Below are positions 52,137 to 61,417 of a stretch of DNA of 64,000 nt, piece by piece. Each line of letters starts with the position of its first letter. Within the stretch, counting starts at the first letter, position 1. Source of the DNA: an uncultured Atopobium sp. (GTDB lineage Bacteria > Actinomycetota > Coriobacteriia > Coriobacteriales > Atopobiaceae); contig CAMPVF010000010.1 of the NCBI GenBank assembly GCA_946997485.1, positions 1 to 64,000 of the forward strand. Direction: 5' to 3'. The notes beneath the pieces are model-generated. The model searched no databases and was not told the origin of the DNA. It was given only the letters and a program-made list of their open reading frames with translations. The position numbers and the translations under genes were made by a program.

Positions 52137-52883
52137 CTACACGGTACGTTTCATTTCGCTCGAGATAACACAGCGGTTAGCGGGCAGCCACACGCTTCCC
52201 CACTCAAACGGCGTACCATCATCAAGGCGCACCAGCTGATCTATCTCAAGCGCAGGCGCATGCTCATCGTACTCAAGGTACCGACCACGTTTTTTGCCCA
52301 CAACGCGCGCCGAGTATACAATTTCGCTTTTACCAATGCTGTGACCACTCAGCCGTTCGGCAAACGCAAACAGCGGCATGGTTGAAAAATCTTGCTTGTC
52401 CATACCCGGGCACGCCGTAAGATTAATGTGCGATTCAATAAACATAACCGGGCGCTGGCGAACATAGCGCACACGGCAAATGTACAGGTACAGCTCGCCC
52501 ACCTCAATTTGCAAGTTTTCGGCACACACCGTATCGGCAGGTTTTACCTCTTTGTGAACCACTTTTGTTTCAAAAATTACACCCTGATCGCTCATCGATT
52601 CGCCAAACGAAAGCAAGCGATTAGACGACGGGCGTGCCATTACCGGCTGCACTACAAAGGTGCCGCGACCGCGCTGCTGTACAAGTAAGCCCTCGTCAAC
52701 AAGCTGACGTATGCCCTTTTGCACGGTTCCTCGCGATAAGTCGAGCATGTCCATAAGTTCATGTTCTGATGGAATTGCCTCGTCAATACCCCATTCCTTT
52801 GAATAAATTTTTTCACGAACATAGTCGGATACTTGTTCATAGTACAATTCGCCTGTCGATTTATCGAACTTTGGCATGGACAT
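52137..52883 (-). CDS. GntR/HutC-family transcriptional regulator (UTRA domain)
   Basis: A 248-residue repressor-type regulator. The N-terminal winged helix (about 10-78) has IPSEHELMDMLDLSRGTVQKGIRQL; the UTRA effector-binding domain covers about 95-240. The ATG at 52883 shares its A with the stop of the upstream phospholipase-like gene (TGATG), so the two are translationally coupled. GAGAGGG four bases before the ATG is the ribosome site. UTRA members usually sense sugar phosphates or small acids; the ligand is unknown. Its coupling to the Zn-phospholipase-like gene, behind pheST, suggests it belongs to that transcript. Confidence 0.88.
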   Translation of the reverse strand: MSMPKFDKSTGELYYEQVSDYVREKIYSKEWGIDEAIPSEHELMDMLDLSRGTVQKGIRQLVDEGLLVQQRGRGTFVVQPVMARPSSNRLLSFGESMSDQGVIFETKVVHKEVKPADTVCAENLQIEVGELYLYICRVRYVRQRPVMFIESHINLTACPGMDKQDFSTMPLFAFAERLSGHSIGKSEIVYSARVVGKKRGRYLEYDEHAPALEIDQLVRLDDGTPFEWGSVWLPANRCVISSEMKRTV

Positions 52884-53578
52884 CAATCCCTCTCCACTAG
52901 ATGCTGTCGTGCATAGGCTGTTAATTGTGCATGAAGTAAATGATTTACCATAGTAAAGGTATCATCAAAAAAGCGTTGGTGCAACATGATATACGTGGGC
53001 TGAGTGTAAATGTGCTCCGCGCGATTTTGCGCCACGATTTCGTCAACCACACGCGCACACGCATCAACGTCGCAGCGCTCAATGCGATACTGCGGGAAGC
53101 GTGCTATCTGCTGCATAACGTCGTCGTCAATAGTAATGTGCGAAGCAATATCAATCGTTTTGCCAAACGTAGCCAAATCGGTTTGCTTGCCAATACGCGC
53201 CTTCTCACCGCGAGGAATGCCGTGAGCCGCTAAAAACGCGCGCGTTTGCTTGTTATAGCAATGGTCGCACATCATGTGGCACCACGCGCCCAAAAGCACA
53301 TCACAATGCTCCTGCTCGTCGTAGGCACGTGGCGGCTGCGTAAGGTAGCGCGCCGCAAACGTGTCATAATCGGGCAAGGGCACCTGCGACGGGTCGGCAA
53401 GATGCGTTGTGTTATACGAAATCTTTTTAGAAATATCGGGCACCATATAACCCACGTACAAATCGGGTAGGAGATTTCCAAGCAAAAATGCCGAGGGATT
53501 GTGCACCGCTATCTCGCGTAACGTGTGATGCGCAAGTACATACTCAACGTGTGCAATATGAACATTCCAACTAGGCAT
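52883..53578 (-). CDS. Zinc-dependent phospholipase C-like protein
   Basis: A 231-residue protein of the zinc-dependent phospholipase C-like family. Probable metal ligands are HIAHVEYVL near 7-10, the LLPDLYVGY motif, and the central HCDVLLGAWCHMMCDHCYN with several His and Asp. No signal peptide is evident, so it is probably cytoplasmic, and actual lipase activity is unproven. Two ATGs are possible. The first (53590) is too close to AGGAG, so I chose 53578, just before PSWNVHIAH. The stop overlaps the GntR start by one base, and pheT ends 49 bases upstream, so it is likely part of the pheST transcript. Confidence 0.7.
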   Translation of the reverse strand: MPSWNVHIAHVEYVLAHHTLREIAVHNPSAFLLGNLLPDLYVGYMVPDISKKISYNTTHLADPSQVPLPDYDTFAARYLTQPPRAYDEQEHCDVLLGAWCHMMCDHCYNKQTRAFLAAHGIPRGEKARIGKQTDLATFGKTIDIASHITIDDDVMQQIARFPQYRIERCDVDACARVVDEIVAQNRAEHIYTQPTYIMLHQRFFDDTFTMVNHLLHAQLTAYARQHLVERD

Positions 53579-53627
53579 AAATGCCGCCATCTCCTACCGT
53601 TATTACAACTGTGCCAACATCCTGCGG

Positions 53628-56123
53628 TTAGCTGCGGATTTCCGCTTTACAGCTGCGTGAAATTTTTTCGATAAGCTTCTTGTGAGCTTTATCAACCTCT
53701 TGCGACGTAAGCGTGTGATCGTCTGCGCGATAGGTAAGTGCAAACGCCATCGACTTTTTGCCTACACCCACACGCACGTCGTCGCGGTACATGTCAAACA
53801 GGCGCACCTCACTTAATAGCTTGCCGCCCGCCGACCTAATGCGTTGCATTATACTCTCATAACTGAGCTCCTCAGGAACTACAATTGCCAAATCGAGGCT
53901 TACACCAGGCAGTGTGGGCACTTCGGTATAGGCAAGCTCCTTGTGCGCGTTGCGTACCAGCGCATCAAACGAAAGCTCAAATGTAAACACGGGCGTATCA
54001 ACGCCAAACTTTTGAAGCGACAGCGGGTGAATGGCACCAACCCAACCGGCACACTGTCCGCCAATAAGCACCTGCGCCGCATTGCCCGGCTGAAGCCAGC
54101 CACATGCGTCAGGGTCGGCAGGCTGAAAACGTACTTTTTCAATGCGCAACGCACGCAAAAGTTGTTCAAGCACGCCCTTTGCATCAAAGAAGTCGAAAGC
54201 AGAAGGTGCACTACACCAGGATTTGTCGTCCCATGCGCCACTCATAACGGCGGCAACCATGCTCGTTTCGCGCGGTAGACTCTTGTGTTCATGGCCATAA
54301 AACACGCGGCCAATTTCGTAGAGATGAACATTGGCAACACCGTGGTCGATGTTGTACGCAACAGCACGCAAAAGGCCAGGGATAATGTCGCGGCGCATTT
54401 CGCTTTGGTCGGCAACAAGCGGGCGCATAATGCGTACAGGCACGCCCTTGCCCTCCTCGCTCATGCCAAGCTGCGCCAAATCGCGCGGATCGGCAAAGTT
54501 GTACGTAACCGTTTCGCTTAAGCCCTGCGCACGCAGCACGCGCCCAATAGTGCGCTTGAGCTGCTGTTGAGGCGTTAATCCGCCGGCATGATTTTTGGCA
54601 GCAGGAAGCGTGGCAGTAATATCACCCTCGCCCCAAAGACGCACTACTTCTTCTACCAAATCGATTTCGCGGGTAAGGTCGAAGCGGGTGGGTGGCACCG
54701 TTACATGGAGCACGCCGCCATCAACCGCGTCAGTATCGCCAGTATCGCCAGCGCCGTCGTCTTCCACGCTGCAGCCTAAACGGCTCAAACGCTCACACAT
54801 GAACGCACTCGGAATATCAGCACCAGCAAGCGCGCACACGCGCTGCGGACGAAGATCGATAACACGCGGCGCTTCGGGCGTTGGATATACATCTACCAAG
54901 CCACAGGTCACCTGAGCCGAAGCACATTCTTCAAAGAGCGCGCAGGCAATCTCCGACGCAATATCGCAGCTAGAAGGGTCTACCTGACGCTCATAGCGAA
55001 TGGATGCTTCCGAAATAAGGTCGAGGTTACGCGAAGTGCGCGACACGTGGCCAGCATTAAACGCCGCTGATTCGAGCAGCACGTCGCAGGTATGTTCATC
55101 AATTTCGGAATTTTGCGCGCCCATAACGCCTGCCAGGCACACAGCACGCTCATCGCCATCGGAAATAACAATCATGTCGCTTGTAAGCGTGCGTTCGGAT
55201 TCATCAAGCAAGGTGAGCTTTTCGCCGTCGCGCGCCGCACGCACAACAATGTGGCGCTTGCCATCATCGCCGCAGTTAATCTTAGACAAATCAAACGCAT
55301 GAAGCGGATGGCCGGTAAGGTACAGCACGTAGTTGGTAATATCTACCACGTTGTTAATGGGGCGCGTACCTGCGGCAATAAGGCGACGACGCAGCCATTC
55401 AGGGCTCGGTGCAATAGTTACGTTGCGAATAACGCGCGCGGTATAACGTGAACACAAGCTCTCGTCGGCAATTGTTACATCAACAATATCGCTCGTTTTT
55501 TCGGAAGACGTGGTTTTGAGCTGCGGGTGCGTAATATGCACGGGCTCATTGAGCATAGCCGATACTTCGTATGCCATACCCTCCATGCTTAAACAGTCGG
55601 GACGGTTTGGCGTAATTTCGCAATCGATAACTGTATCGCTTAGATTTTTCCACGTGCAAAAATCAACACCAACGGGCGCATCGGGCGGCAAAATCATAAT
55701 GCCCGCCGACTCGCTTGCAAGGCCAAGCTCCGATTCGGAACAGTTCATACCGCACGATGTAACACCGCGCAGCTTGCCTTCTTTAATGTGCACATTGCCG
55801 GGCAGCGTTGCTCCAACCAGGGCAGTTACAGTTTTATCGCCCTCGTTAAAATTCTGCGCGCCACACACAACCTGAAGCAACGCAGGATTTCCCGCTTCAT
55901 CGGTGTTGTAGGTTCCCACGTCCATCATGCACACAAACATGTGGTCCGAATCGGGATGTGGCACCTTTGATACTACTTGCGACGTAACAACGTGCGTAAT
56001 ATCGGCGCCAATTGTTTCAACCGCTTCTACCTCAGTACCCGTACGGATAAACTCATCTACCAGCGTTTGTGGTTCTGCTGGCAAATCAATTAAACTCGAA
56101 AGCCACTCATAAGAAATACGCAT
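53628..56123 (-). CDS. pheT: Phenylalanyl-tRNA synthetase beta subunit
   Basis: The beta chain of the alpha2-beta2 enzyme, with editing and tRNA-binding domains. ATG 56123 has AAAGG seven bases upstream and gives 831 residues starting MRISYEWLSSLIDLP. Domains in order are an N-terminal EMAP/OB tRNA-binding part (VVSKVPHPDSDHMFVC), the B3/B4 editing domain (YEVSAMLNEPV, DITNYV), B5, a catalytic-like core, and the C-terminal anticodon-binding FDX domain (SYESIMQRIRSAGGKLLSEVRLFDMY). A short Asp/Thr-rich insert (DDGAGDTGDTDAVDGG) lies near 460. It follows pheS after 90 bases. Confidence 0.97.
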   Translation of the reverse strand: MRISYEWLSSLIDLPAEPQTLVDEFIRTGTEVEAVETIGADITHVVTSQVVSKVPHPDSDHMFVCMMDVGTYNTDEAGNPALLQVVCGAQNFNEGDKTVTALVGATLPGNVHIKEGKLRGVTSCGMNCSESELGLASESAGIMILPPDAPVGVDFCTWKNLSDTVIDCEITPNRPDCLSMEGMAYEVSAMLNEPVHITHPQLKTTSSEKTSDIVDVTIADESLCSRYTARVIRNVTIAPSPEWLRRRLIAAGTRPINNVVDITNYVLYLTGHPLHAFDLSKINCGDDGKRHIVVRAARDGEKLTLLDESERTLTSDMIVISDGDERAVCLAGVMGAQNSEIDEHTCDVLLESAAFNAGHVSRTSRNLDLISEASIRYERQVDPSSCDIASEIACALFEECASAQVTCGLVDVYPTPEAPRVIDLRPQRVCALAGADIPSAFMCERLSRLGCSVEDDGAGDTGDTDAVDGGVLHVTVPPTRFDLTREIDLVEEVVRLWGEGDITATLPAAKNHAGGLTPQQQLKRTIGRVLRAQGLSETVTYNFADPRDLAQLGMSEEGKGVPVRIMRPLVADQSEMRRDIIPGLLRAVAYNIDHGVANVHLYEIGRVFYGHEHKSLPRETSMVAAVMSGAWDDKSWCSAPSAFDFFDAKGVLEQLLRALRIEKVRFQPADPDACGWLQPGNAAQVLIGGQCAGWVGAIHPLSLQKFGVDTPVFTFELSFDALVRNAHKELAYTEVPTLPGVSLDLAIVVPEELSYESIMQRIRSAGGKLLSEVRLFDMYRDDVRVGVGKKSMAFALTYRADDHTLTSQEVDKAHKKLIEKISRSCKAEIRS

Positions 56124-56213
56124 AGTACAACCTTTCATGTATTGTTGGCACGCAGCCTAAAGCTGCACGTTGGCGTGTGTGCGCATACGCGCTCTCAAAC
56201 CGCCACAAGCCAG

Positions 56214-57281
56214 CTAAAATTGACGAAGAAAACGCATATCACCAGTTATAAGCATGCGTAAATCGGCCAGATCGTAGCGCAGCGCGGCAACACGCTCAAC
56301 ACCAATACCAAAAGCAAAGCCAGAGTATTTCTCGGGATCGATGTGTACATAGCCAAACACGTTTGGATCGACAAGACCGGCGCCCAAAATCTCGAGCCAG
56401 CCGGTGTATTTGCAAAAACGGCACCCGCTACCATTGCAAACACCACATGATACATCAACTTCGCAGCTTGGCTCGGTAAATGGGAAGAAATGCGGACGAT
56501 ACCGTGTAGCGCGATCCTTACCAAAAATTTCCTTGCAAAAATAGTCGAGCGTGCCTTTAAGGTCGCCAAACGTAATGCCCTCGTCCACAACAAGGCCTTC
56601 TACCTGCGTAAACTGTGGCAGGTGGTTGGCATCGGCAGTGTCAGGGCGAAACACAGTGCCCGGGCAAATCATATAAATAGGCGGCTTGCGCTGCTCCATA
56701 ACGTGCACTTGCACGCCCGACGTTTGGGTGCGCAACAGTACATCCGATTCGCCCAACACGTGCGCCTGTTTGCCTTCGGGCGCGTTATCGTACACATAAA
56801 ACGTGTCTTTGGCTGAACGCGACGGGTGGTCTTCGGGCGCGTTTAACGCGGTAAAGTTGTAGTACGTTGTTTCAACAAATGGACCATCTTCAACGGTGTA
56901 GCCCAAACCGCAAAATATATCTTCGATTTCTTCGCGAATTTGCGAAATGAGGTGCTGCGTGCCTTGGGTAAGAGTACGCCCAGGAAGGGTAACGTCCACG
57001 GCTTCGTCAGTAAATTTAGATTGCAAATGCGCACGGTGGAGCTCTTCTTTACGCGCTTCGAGTAGCTGCGTAAGTGCGCAGCGCACTTCGTTTGCGCGCT
57101 TGCCCATAAGCGGGCGCTCCTCAGCAGAAAGCCCACCCATCATGTGCATAACTGCAGTTAAACTACCCTTTTTGCCTAGTACACTCACGCGCACAGCATC
57201 GAGCTCTTCAAGCGTTTGAGCGGAAGCTACCGCCTGCTTACACGAACGCTCAATGTCGGTGAGTTGTTCGGACATCGACAT
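56214..57281 (-). CDS. pheS: Phenylalanyl-tRNA synthetase alpha subunit
   Basis: The catalytic alpha chain, which attaches phenylalanine to its tRNA. ATG 57281 has AAAGGGG five bases upstream (355 residues). The N-terminal coiled coil (about 5-85) is followed by class II motifs: motif 1 around FVETTYYNFTALN, motif 2 ICPGTVFRPDTAD, and motif 3 FGIGVERVAALRY. The Cys4 knuckle CGVCNGSGCRFC, seen in many bacterial PheS, is intact. Expression is controlled by the T-box leader directly upstream. Confidence 0.97.
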   Translation of the reverse strand: MSMSEQLTDIERSCKQAVASAQTLEELDAVRVSVLGKKGSLTAVMHMMGGLSAEERPLMGKRANEVRCALTQLLEARKEELHRAHLQSKFTDEAVDVTLPGRTLTQGTQHLISQIREEIEDIFCGLGYTVEDGPFVETTYYNFTALNAPEDHPSRSAKDTFYVYDNAPEGKQAHVLGESDVLLRTQTSGVQVHVMEQRKPPIYMICPGTVFRPDTADANHLPQFTQVEGLVVDEGITFGDLKGTLDYFCKEIFGKDRATRYRPHFFPFTEPSCEVDVSCGVCNGSGCRFCKYTGWLEILGAGLVDPNVFGYVHIDPEKYSGFAFGIGVERVAALRYDLADLRMLITGDMRFLRQF

Positions 57282-57341
57282 ACATTCCCCTTTCGATCGG
57301 AATACAATCTTGTTGGTTTGCATATGTCAAAGCCGGCGCAT

Positions 57342-57657
57342 AAAAAGCCCTTGGCTATGCATACGCATAACTCAAGGACGAAATATTCCGCGGTACCACC
57401 TCGATTGGCATGTGAGCTCATGTTCCTGCGTGCACAAACGCGTGCAACCACGCGGGCGCGATCAGGCGGTCACATACCCCCTTATTTATGCTCGTATCGT
57501 GAGCACACGGCGCACCTACTTAACACGCACACGCACACAAAACGCGCGCGGATTGTTCAGATTGCTGCTGGTAGAGTGAACGTTTATCTTGACACACTGT
57601 GTTTCTCAGCCGTGAACACATTCTCTGTAGCGTGACAACATACGTCGAAAGATAAAC
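57342..57657 (-). promoter_or_regulatory. T-box leader of pheST
   Basis: On the minus strand the antiterminator core AGGTGGTACCGCG (57389-57401) matches the T-box consensus. It is followed by CGTCCTTGAG and a terminator stem (57349-57360 with 57365-57377) with a T run at 57342-57346. Further upstream, GTTTATCTT and AAGATAAAC (57649-57657 and 57582-57590) can pair as the base of Stem I. Uncharged tRNA-Phe would stabilise the antiterminator and switch on pheST. I could not place the specifier codon with confidence. The assignment to Phe comes from the downstream genes. Confidence 0.9.
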
Positions 57658-57704
57658 CCTCTCCGTCATTGCATCGTTGTTATGATAGCACAGTGTGTGC
57701 GCGA

Positions 57705-58526
57705 CTAGTGCGTAAATGGCCATTCACCACAAGCGAGCATCTCAACTGCACATGCTACCGCGTCGTCTTCGCACGCACCAATGTGCCAGCGCGCGGCCGC
57801 AGCAGCCTCGGGCGTAGCCCCTGCCACCGCAACGCAGTTGGCTACATGGTTAAACATGGTAAGGTCGTTTCCAGCGTCGCCAAACACTACCACGTTGTCA
57901 AGCGTAATGCCCATGGCTTCTACCAGCGCATCTATACCCGTTGCCTTATTGTTGCCGCTCACCATAACATTTGAAAAACCAACACGTGGATAATCGAAAT
58001 CAAGGCCGTCAACTTCTTTATTGAGCGTATCAATAATCGCGCGCGTGCCCTGCTCAGGCGCTGCCATGAACACGTTTGCCTTTACGATAGGAATGTTGGG
58101 AATGTCATCTACAGGAATGCATATATCTGCATACGTGGGAAAATGCACGCGTAAATCGTCGCGCGTGCCGCTTACAAGCAGCGGCGTTATACCGTCGAAC
58201 ACCAACATGCCACATTGGCTGAGCTTAGAGGTGGCATCGCGCAAGGCATAAAGCCTGTCGCGCGGGACAATTACTTCGCGAATGGTTTTGCCATTGTAAA
58301 ACACCTGGCAGCCGTTTGTTGCAATAGCGGTTTGAAGGCACCTCATATCGTTATTAAACATAGCCGGAAGCTGGCCAAACACCCTTCCCGACGCAGGCCC
58401 CATTGCAATACCGCTTTCTTGCGCGCGCACAAAAGCCTGGCGCGTACGCTCGCTTACTTGCGTTGCGCCAAATGGCAAAATAGTGCCGTCGATGTCAGAA
58501 AGAATGAGTTTGATGTCTGGTGTCAT
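57705..58526 (-). CDS. Cof-type HAD-superfamily phosphatase
   Basis: A 273-residue cytoplasmic phosphatase of the HAD IIB (Cof) group, acting on sugar phosphates or phosphorylated cofactors. The nucleophile loop is LILSDIDGTI near 7-16, motif II is PASGRV near 44, the Lys is in NNKATGI, and motif IV is FGDAGNDLTMF near 215. The cap domain is inserted between motifs II and III. AAAAGGA precedes the ATG. The stop lies about 48 bases upstream of the pheST T-box. Confidence 0.92.
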   Translation of the reverse strand: MTPDIKLILSDIDGTILPFGATQVSERTRQAFVRAQESGIAMGPASGRVFGQLPAMFNNDMRCLQTAIATNGCQVFYNGKTIREVIVPRDRLYALRDATSKLSQCGMLVFDGITPLLVSGTRDDLRVHFPTYADICIPVDDIPNIPIVKANVFMAAPEQGTRAIIDTLNKEVDGLDFDYPRVGFSNVMVSGNNKATGIDALVEAMGITLDNVVVFGDAGNDLTMFNHVANCVAVAGATPEAAAAARWHIGACEDDAVACAVEMLACGEWPFTH

Positions 58527-58828
58527 ACATGTCCTTTTCGCTATTCGTTATTTGCATTCTTTAATTGCACTCGTTATTTGTACTCGTTATTTGCAAAGGC
58601 AAATGCTGTGCGTTATAACAAAACGCAGGTGCAAGGCAAAGGCGCACTGCCTCACCTTACACCTGCGCAAATCTCATGCGCTAGCGCTATTATAACCGTT
58701 TTTGCCGACGCAGGCTGCAGAAGGTTGTAGACAGCTGTAGAGGTTACACATGCCGCAACGGTTGCAGCAGTAAAAGCACCTATACAACCATGTACCTACA
58801 AACACATAGGCGTATGTACACCAGTAGC
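58527..58828. other. Intergenic region between nagA and the HAD gene
   Basis: It holds the nagA terminator (58617-58667). Next to the HAD gene are three imperfect direct copies of a TCGTTATTTGYA unit (about 58546-58600), in the HAD promoter or leader. No gene was seen. Confidence 0.5.
58617..58667 (-). terminator. Terminator after nagA
   Basis: CGCAGGTG (58624-58631) and CACCTGCG (58660-58667) form an 8-bp stem, extended by AAGG/CCTT inside. On the minus strand TTTTG follows. Confidence 0.75.
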
Positions 58829-60001
58829 CTAAATGCGTTTTCCTTCAATATAGGTAGCGCACACGGTCATATCATCGTCGAGAATATTAAAATCGGCACG
58901 TCTACCAGGCAAAATGCTACCGCACACATCGTCTATGCCCGACGACTTTGCGCTTACTTCACTCGCCATACGAATTGCTTGCTCAGCCGAAACAATGTTC
59001 CAGGTAACGAGGTTTTTTACCGCCTGTTGAAGCGTAAGAACCGAACCTGCAATGCTGCCAAGCGACCCGTCGTCCAAAATAAGATGCGCGAGATTGTCTT
59101 GCATGCGAATGGGGAAATCGCCGAGCATGTAATCGCCCTCAGGCATACCGCCGCAGCGCAAACAATCGGTTACCAGTGGCACGTGCTCATAACCCTTCGC
59201 ACGCACAACAGCCGCAATAGCAGCAGGATTAACGTGCATGCCATCACAAATAAGCTCGCCAAAGGTATTGCAGGTAGACATCGCGCAACCAACAAGGCCA
59301 GGATTGCGGTGGTGAAGGCCGCTCATGCCGTTATACACGTGGATAAAGCTGTTGGCACCGGCATCCAAACACGCCATGCCCTGCTCATAGGTGGCGTCGG
59401 AGTGACCGAGCGCACACAGCACGCCAATGCTTGGCGCGTCGCAGCAATACTGCACCGAGCCCGTGCGTTCGGGCGCTAAACCCGAGCGGCAAATAAGACC
59501 ATGAGCTGCTTTTTGCCAGTCTTCGAGCACCTCAATTGAAGGGTTAATCATGTGCGCGGGATTTTGTGCGCCCTTATGTTTTTCGGTAAAGAACGGTCCC
59601 TCAAGAAAAATGCCCTCAATATGAGCTTCGTTACGTGCGTCAGCAGCTGCGTTGCGTTGGTTTTGCTCAGCTTCAGCCACCGCAGCACAGGCGGTACGAA
59701 TTTGCGGCACCGTTTGCGTGAGCGTTGTTGGCACCCACGACGTGGTGCCCTTTTGAGCTAACGCGCGCGAAACGTCCGCCAGCTCAGAGGGGTTGGCGTC
59801 CATTACATCAAAGCCAATAAAGCCGTGAATGTGCACGTCAACATAGCCGGGAGCTACCCATTTGCTGCTATAGTCAACAATTTGCATATCGAGCGGCTTA
59901 TCGTAGGTAAAGCCTGCAAATTTGCCGTTGTCGATAAGCACGTAGCCATCACGCGCAACATGCGTGGATAGTACGGTGTGACCTGCTTTTATTGCATACA
60001 T
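58829..60001 (-). CDS. nagA: N-acetylglucosamine-6-phosphate deacetylase
   Basis: Removes the acetyl group from N-acetylglucosamine-6-phosphate or N-acetylgalactosamine-6-phosphate in the cytoplasm. ATG 60001 has GAGG five bases upstream and gives 390 residues. It is a TIM-barrel amidohydrolase with the metal motif VDVHIHGFIG (His 57 and 59). Other motifs are FLEGPFF with metal Glu, GHSDATYEQ and HVYNGMSGLHHRNPGLVG, with catalytic Asp in the SIAGSVLTLQQAV region. It is encoded behind agaS and a mannose-family PTS, so N-acetylgalactosamine-6-phosphate may be the main substrate (the AgaA role); the sequence alone does not settle this. Confidence 0.93.
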   Translation of the reverse strand: MYAIKAGHTVLSTHVARDGYVLIDNGKFAGFTYDKPLDMQIVDYSSKWVAPGYVDVHIHGFIGFDVMDANPSELADVSRALAQKGTTSWVPTTLTQTVPQIRTACAAVAEAEQNQRNAAADARNEAHIEGIFLEGPFFTEKHKGAQNPAHMINPSIEVLEDWQKAAHGLICRSGLAPERTGSVQYCCDAPSIGVLCALGHSDATYEQGMACLDAGANSFIHVYNGMSGLHHRNPGLVGCAMSTCNTFGELICDGMHVNPAAIAAVVRAKGYEHVPLVTDCLRCGGMPEGDYMLGDFPIRMQDNLAHLILDDGSLGSIAGSVLTLQQAVKNLVTWNIVSAEQAIRMASEVSAKSSGIDDVCGSILPGRRADFNILDDDMTVCATYIEGKRI

Positions 60002-60088
60002 TGCGTCCTCACTTTGCACTTAATGTTCGTTTTTGCGTTTTGCGTTTTGTGTTTAGCACAGGTTTAACGTGCAATTGCTTGTGGCTAC

Positions 60089-61258
60089 TTACACCAGAGG
60101 ATGAATGGTTACGCCTTTTACAACGCGGTTTACGGTGCCTGATGGCGACGGCGTGTCGGGCGTATTACCAACCTTAATTGACGTGTTAAGCGCAATAATC
60201 TGAGCAGCCAAAATGTAAGGCAATGCAAGGTAGGCCTCAGGCAGCGCCTCAAACGAAGCATCGTAGCTAAACGATTCATGCTCAAACATAGTGGATGCAT
60301 GCTGCTGAATAGCAACGGTGTGAGCCGCAATGCTATCGCCATCAATTTCGTGAAGAATATCCAGGTCGTACTGACGCGTGTAGGCGTTGTTGCTTACAAA
60401 GTCGAACACCAGCGTGTGCTCATCAACAAACGATTTAGGTCCGTGACGATAACCCATCGAGGTATCAAACGATGTGGCAATTTTACCTGCTGTAAGCTCC
60501 AAAATCTTAAGCTGAGCTTCGCGTGTAAGTGCACCCAACGAACCGCTTCCAAGATAGGTAATACGGCTAAAGTCACAGGTTAAGTATGATGCAAGCTCAT
60601 CTTCACGGCTGCGGGTATTCTCACCCATAGCAATTGTTGTTTTTACAAACTGAGCTTTTTTATCTTCGGGTGTGGTGTCAAACACCAGGCACGCAAGAAG
60701 CTCCATGCAGGTAAAACTACCCGTCATGGCAAAACCTTGGTCGTTTGCAAACGGCAACAGCACGGTGTAGGCACGCGGGTCGTTTTTGGATTGTACGGCA
60801 AGCTTGCCTTCGGGAGCGCAGGTAATGTTGAGGTAATGTACCTGCTTGCACACCTGGCCTACGCGCTCATAAGCAGCCAAGCTCTCGGGGCTGTTGCCGC
60901 TGCGCGCAAACGAGACAAGCACGCACGGATCATCAGGACGAAGAAAATCATATGGTGCCGATACAATATCGGTGGTAGCACGCGCAGAAAATTCGTACAA
61001 GCTGCTATCGCCCATGGCACGCAGATATGGAACAAGCGTGTCGCCTACATATGCTGAGGTGCCCGCGCCAGTAAAGATAATTTGAACCTGTTTACCTGCA
61101 GCTTCTTTAACAGCCTTGGCAAGATGCGCGCTAATGGCATCTTTTTGCTCACGATAAATGTCATACGTTTTTTGCCACGACTCGGGCTGCTGATAAATTT
61201 CTTTTGTTGTAATCTGTGCGCCAAGACGAACAAGTTCGTCCTCTTGTTTTTCGAACAT
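60089..61258 (-). CDS. agaS: AgaS-type SIS-domain sugar isomerase/deaminase
   Basis: AgaS converts galactosamine-6-phosphate to tagatose-6-phosphate and ammonia. The 389-residue product has two SIS domains: the first with FTGAGTSAYVGD near 62 and SFARSGNSPES near 114, the second with YLGSGSLGALTREAQLKILELT and GYRHGPKSFV. These match AgaS closely. AGAGGG lies six bases before the ATG. It is transcribed with nagA (87-base gap) and the GntR gene in the amino-sugar cluster. Its presence points to galactosamine rather than glucosamine use, since nagB is not seen. Confidence 0.92.
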   Translation of the reverse strand: MFEKQEDELVRLGAQITTKEIYQQPESWQKTYDIYREQKDAISAHLAKAVKEAAGKQVQIIFTGAGTSAYVGDTLVPYLRAMGDSSLYEFSARATTDIVSAPYDFLRPDDPCVLVSFARSGNSPESLAAYERVGQVCKQVHYLNITCAPEGKLAVQSKNDPRAYTVLLPFANDQGFAMTGSFTCMELLACLVFDTTPEDKKAQFVKTTIAMGENTRSREDELASYLTCDFSRITYLGSGSLGALTREAQLKILELTAGKIATSFDTSMGYRHGPKSFVDEHTLVFDFVSNNAYTRQYDLDILHEIDGDSIAAHTVAIQQHASTMFEHESFSYDASFEALPEAYLALPYILAAQIIALNTSIKVGNTPDTPSPSGTVNRVVKGVTIHPLV

Positions 61259-61417
61259 AACTAACCCTCTTTCGTTTGATGTTTCGACTTATGCTCCCTG
61301 TGCTACCCGCACTACCTGCGAAAACCACTACTGGTATCATACCACTAACGAGCCCGCCAAAAGCCTAAATTGGCATTACGCGCCAATCTCACACAACCAA
61401 CACGACAGCGCTACAGC

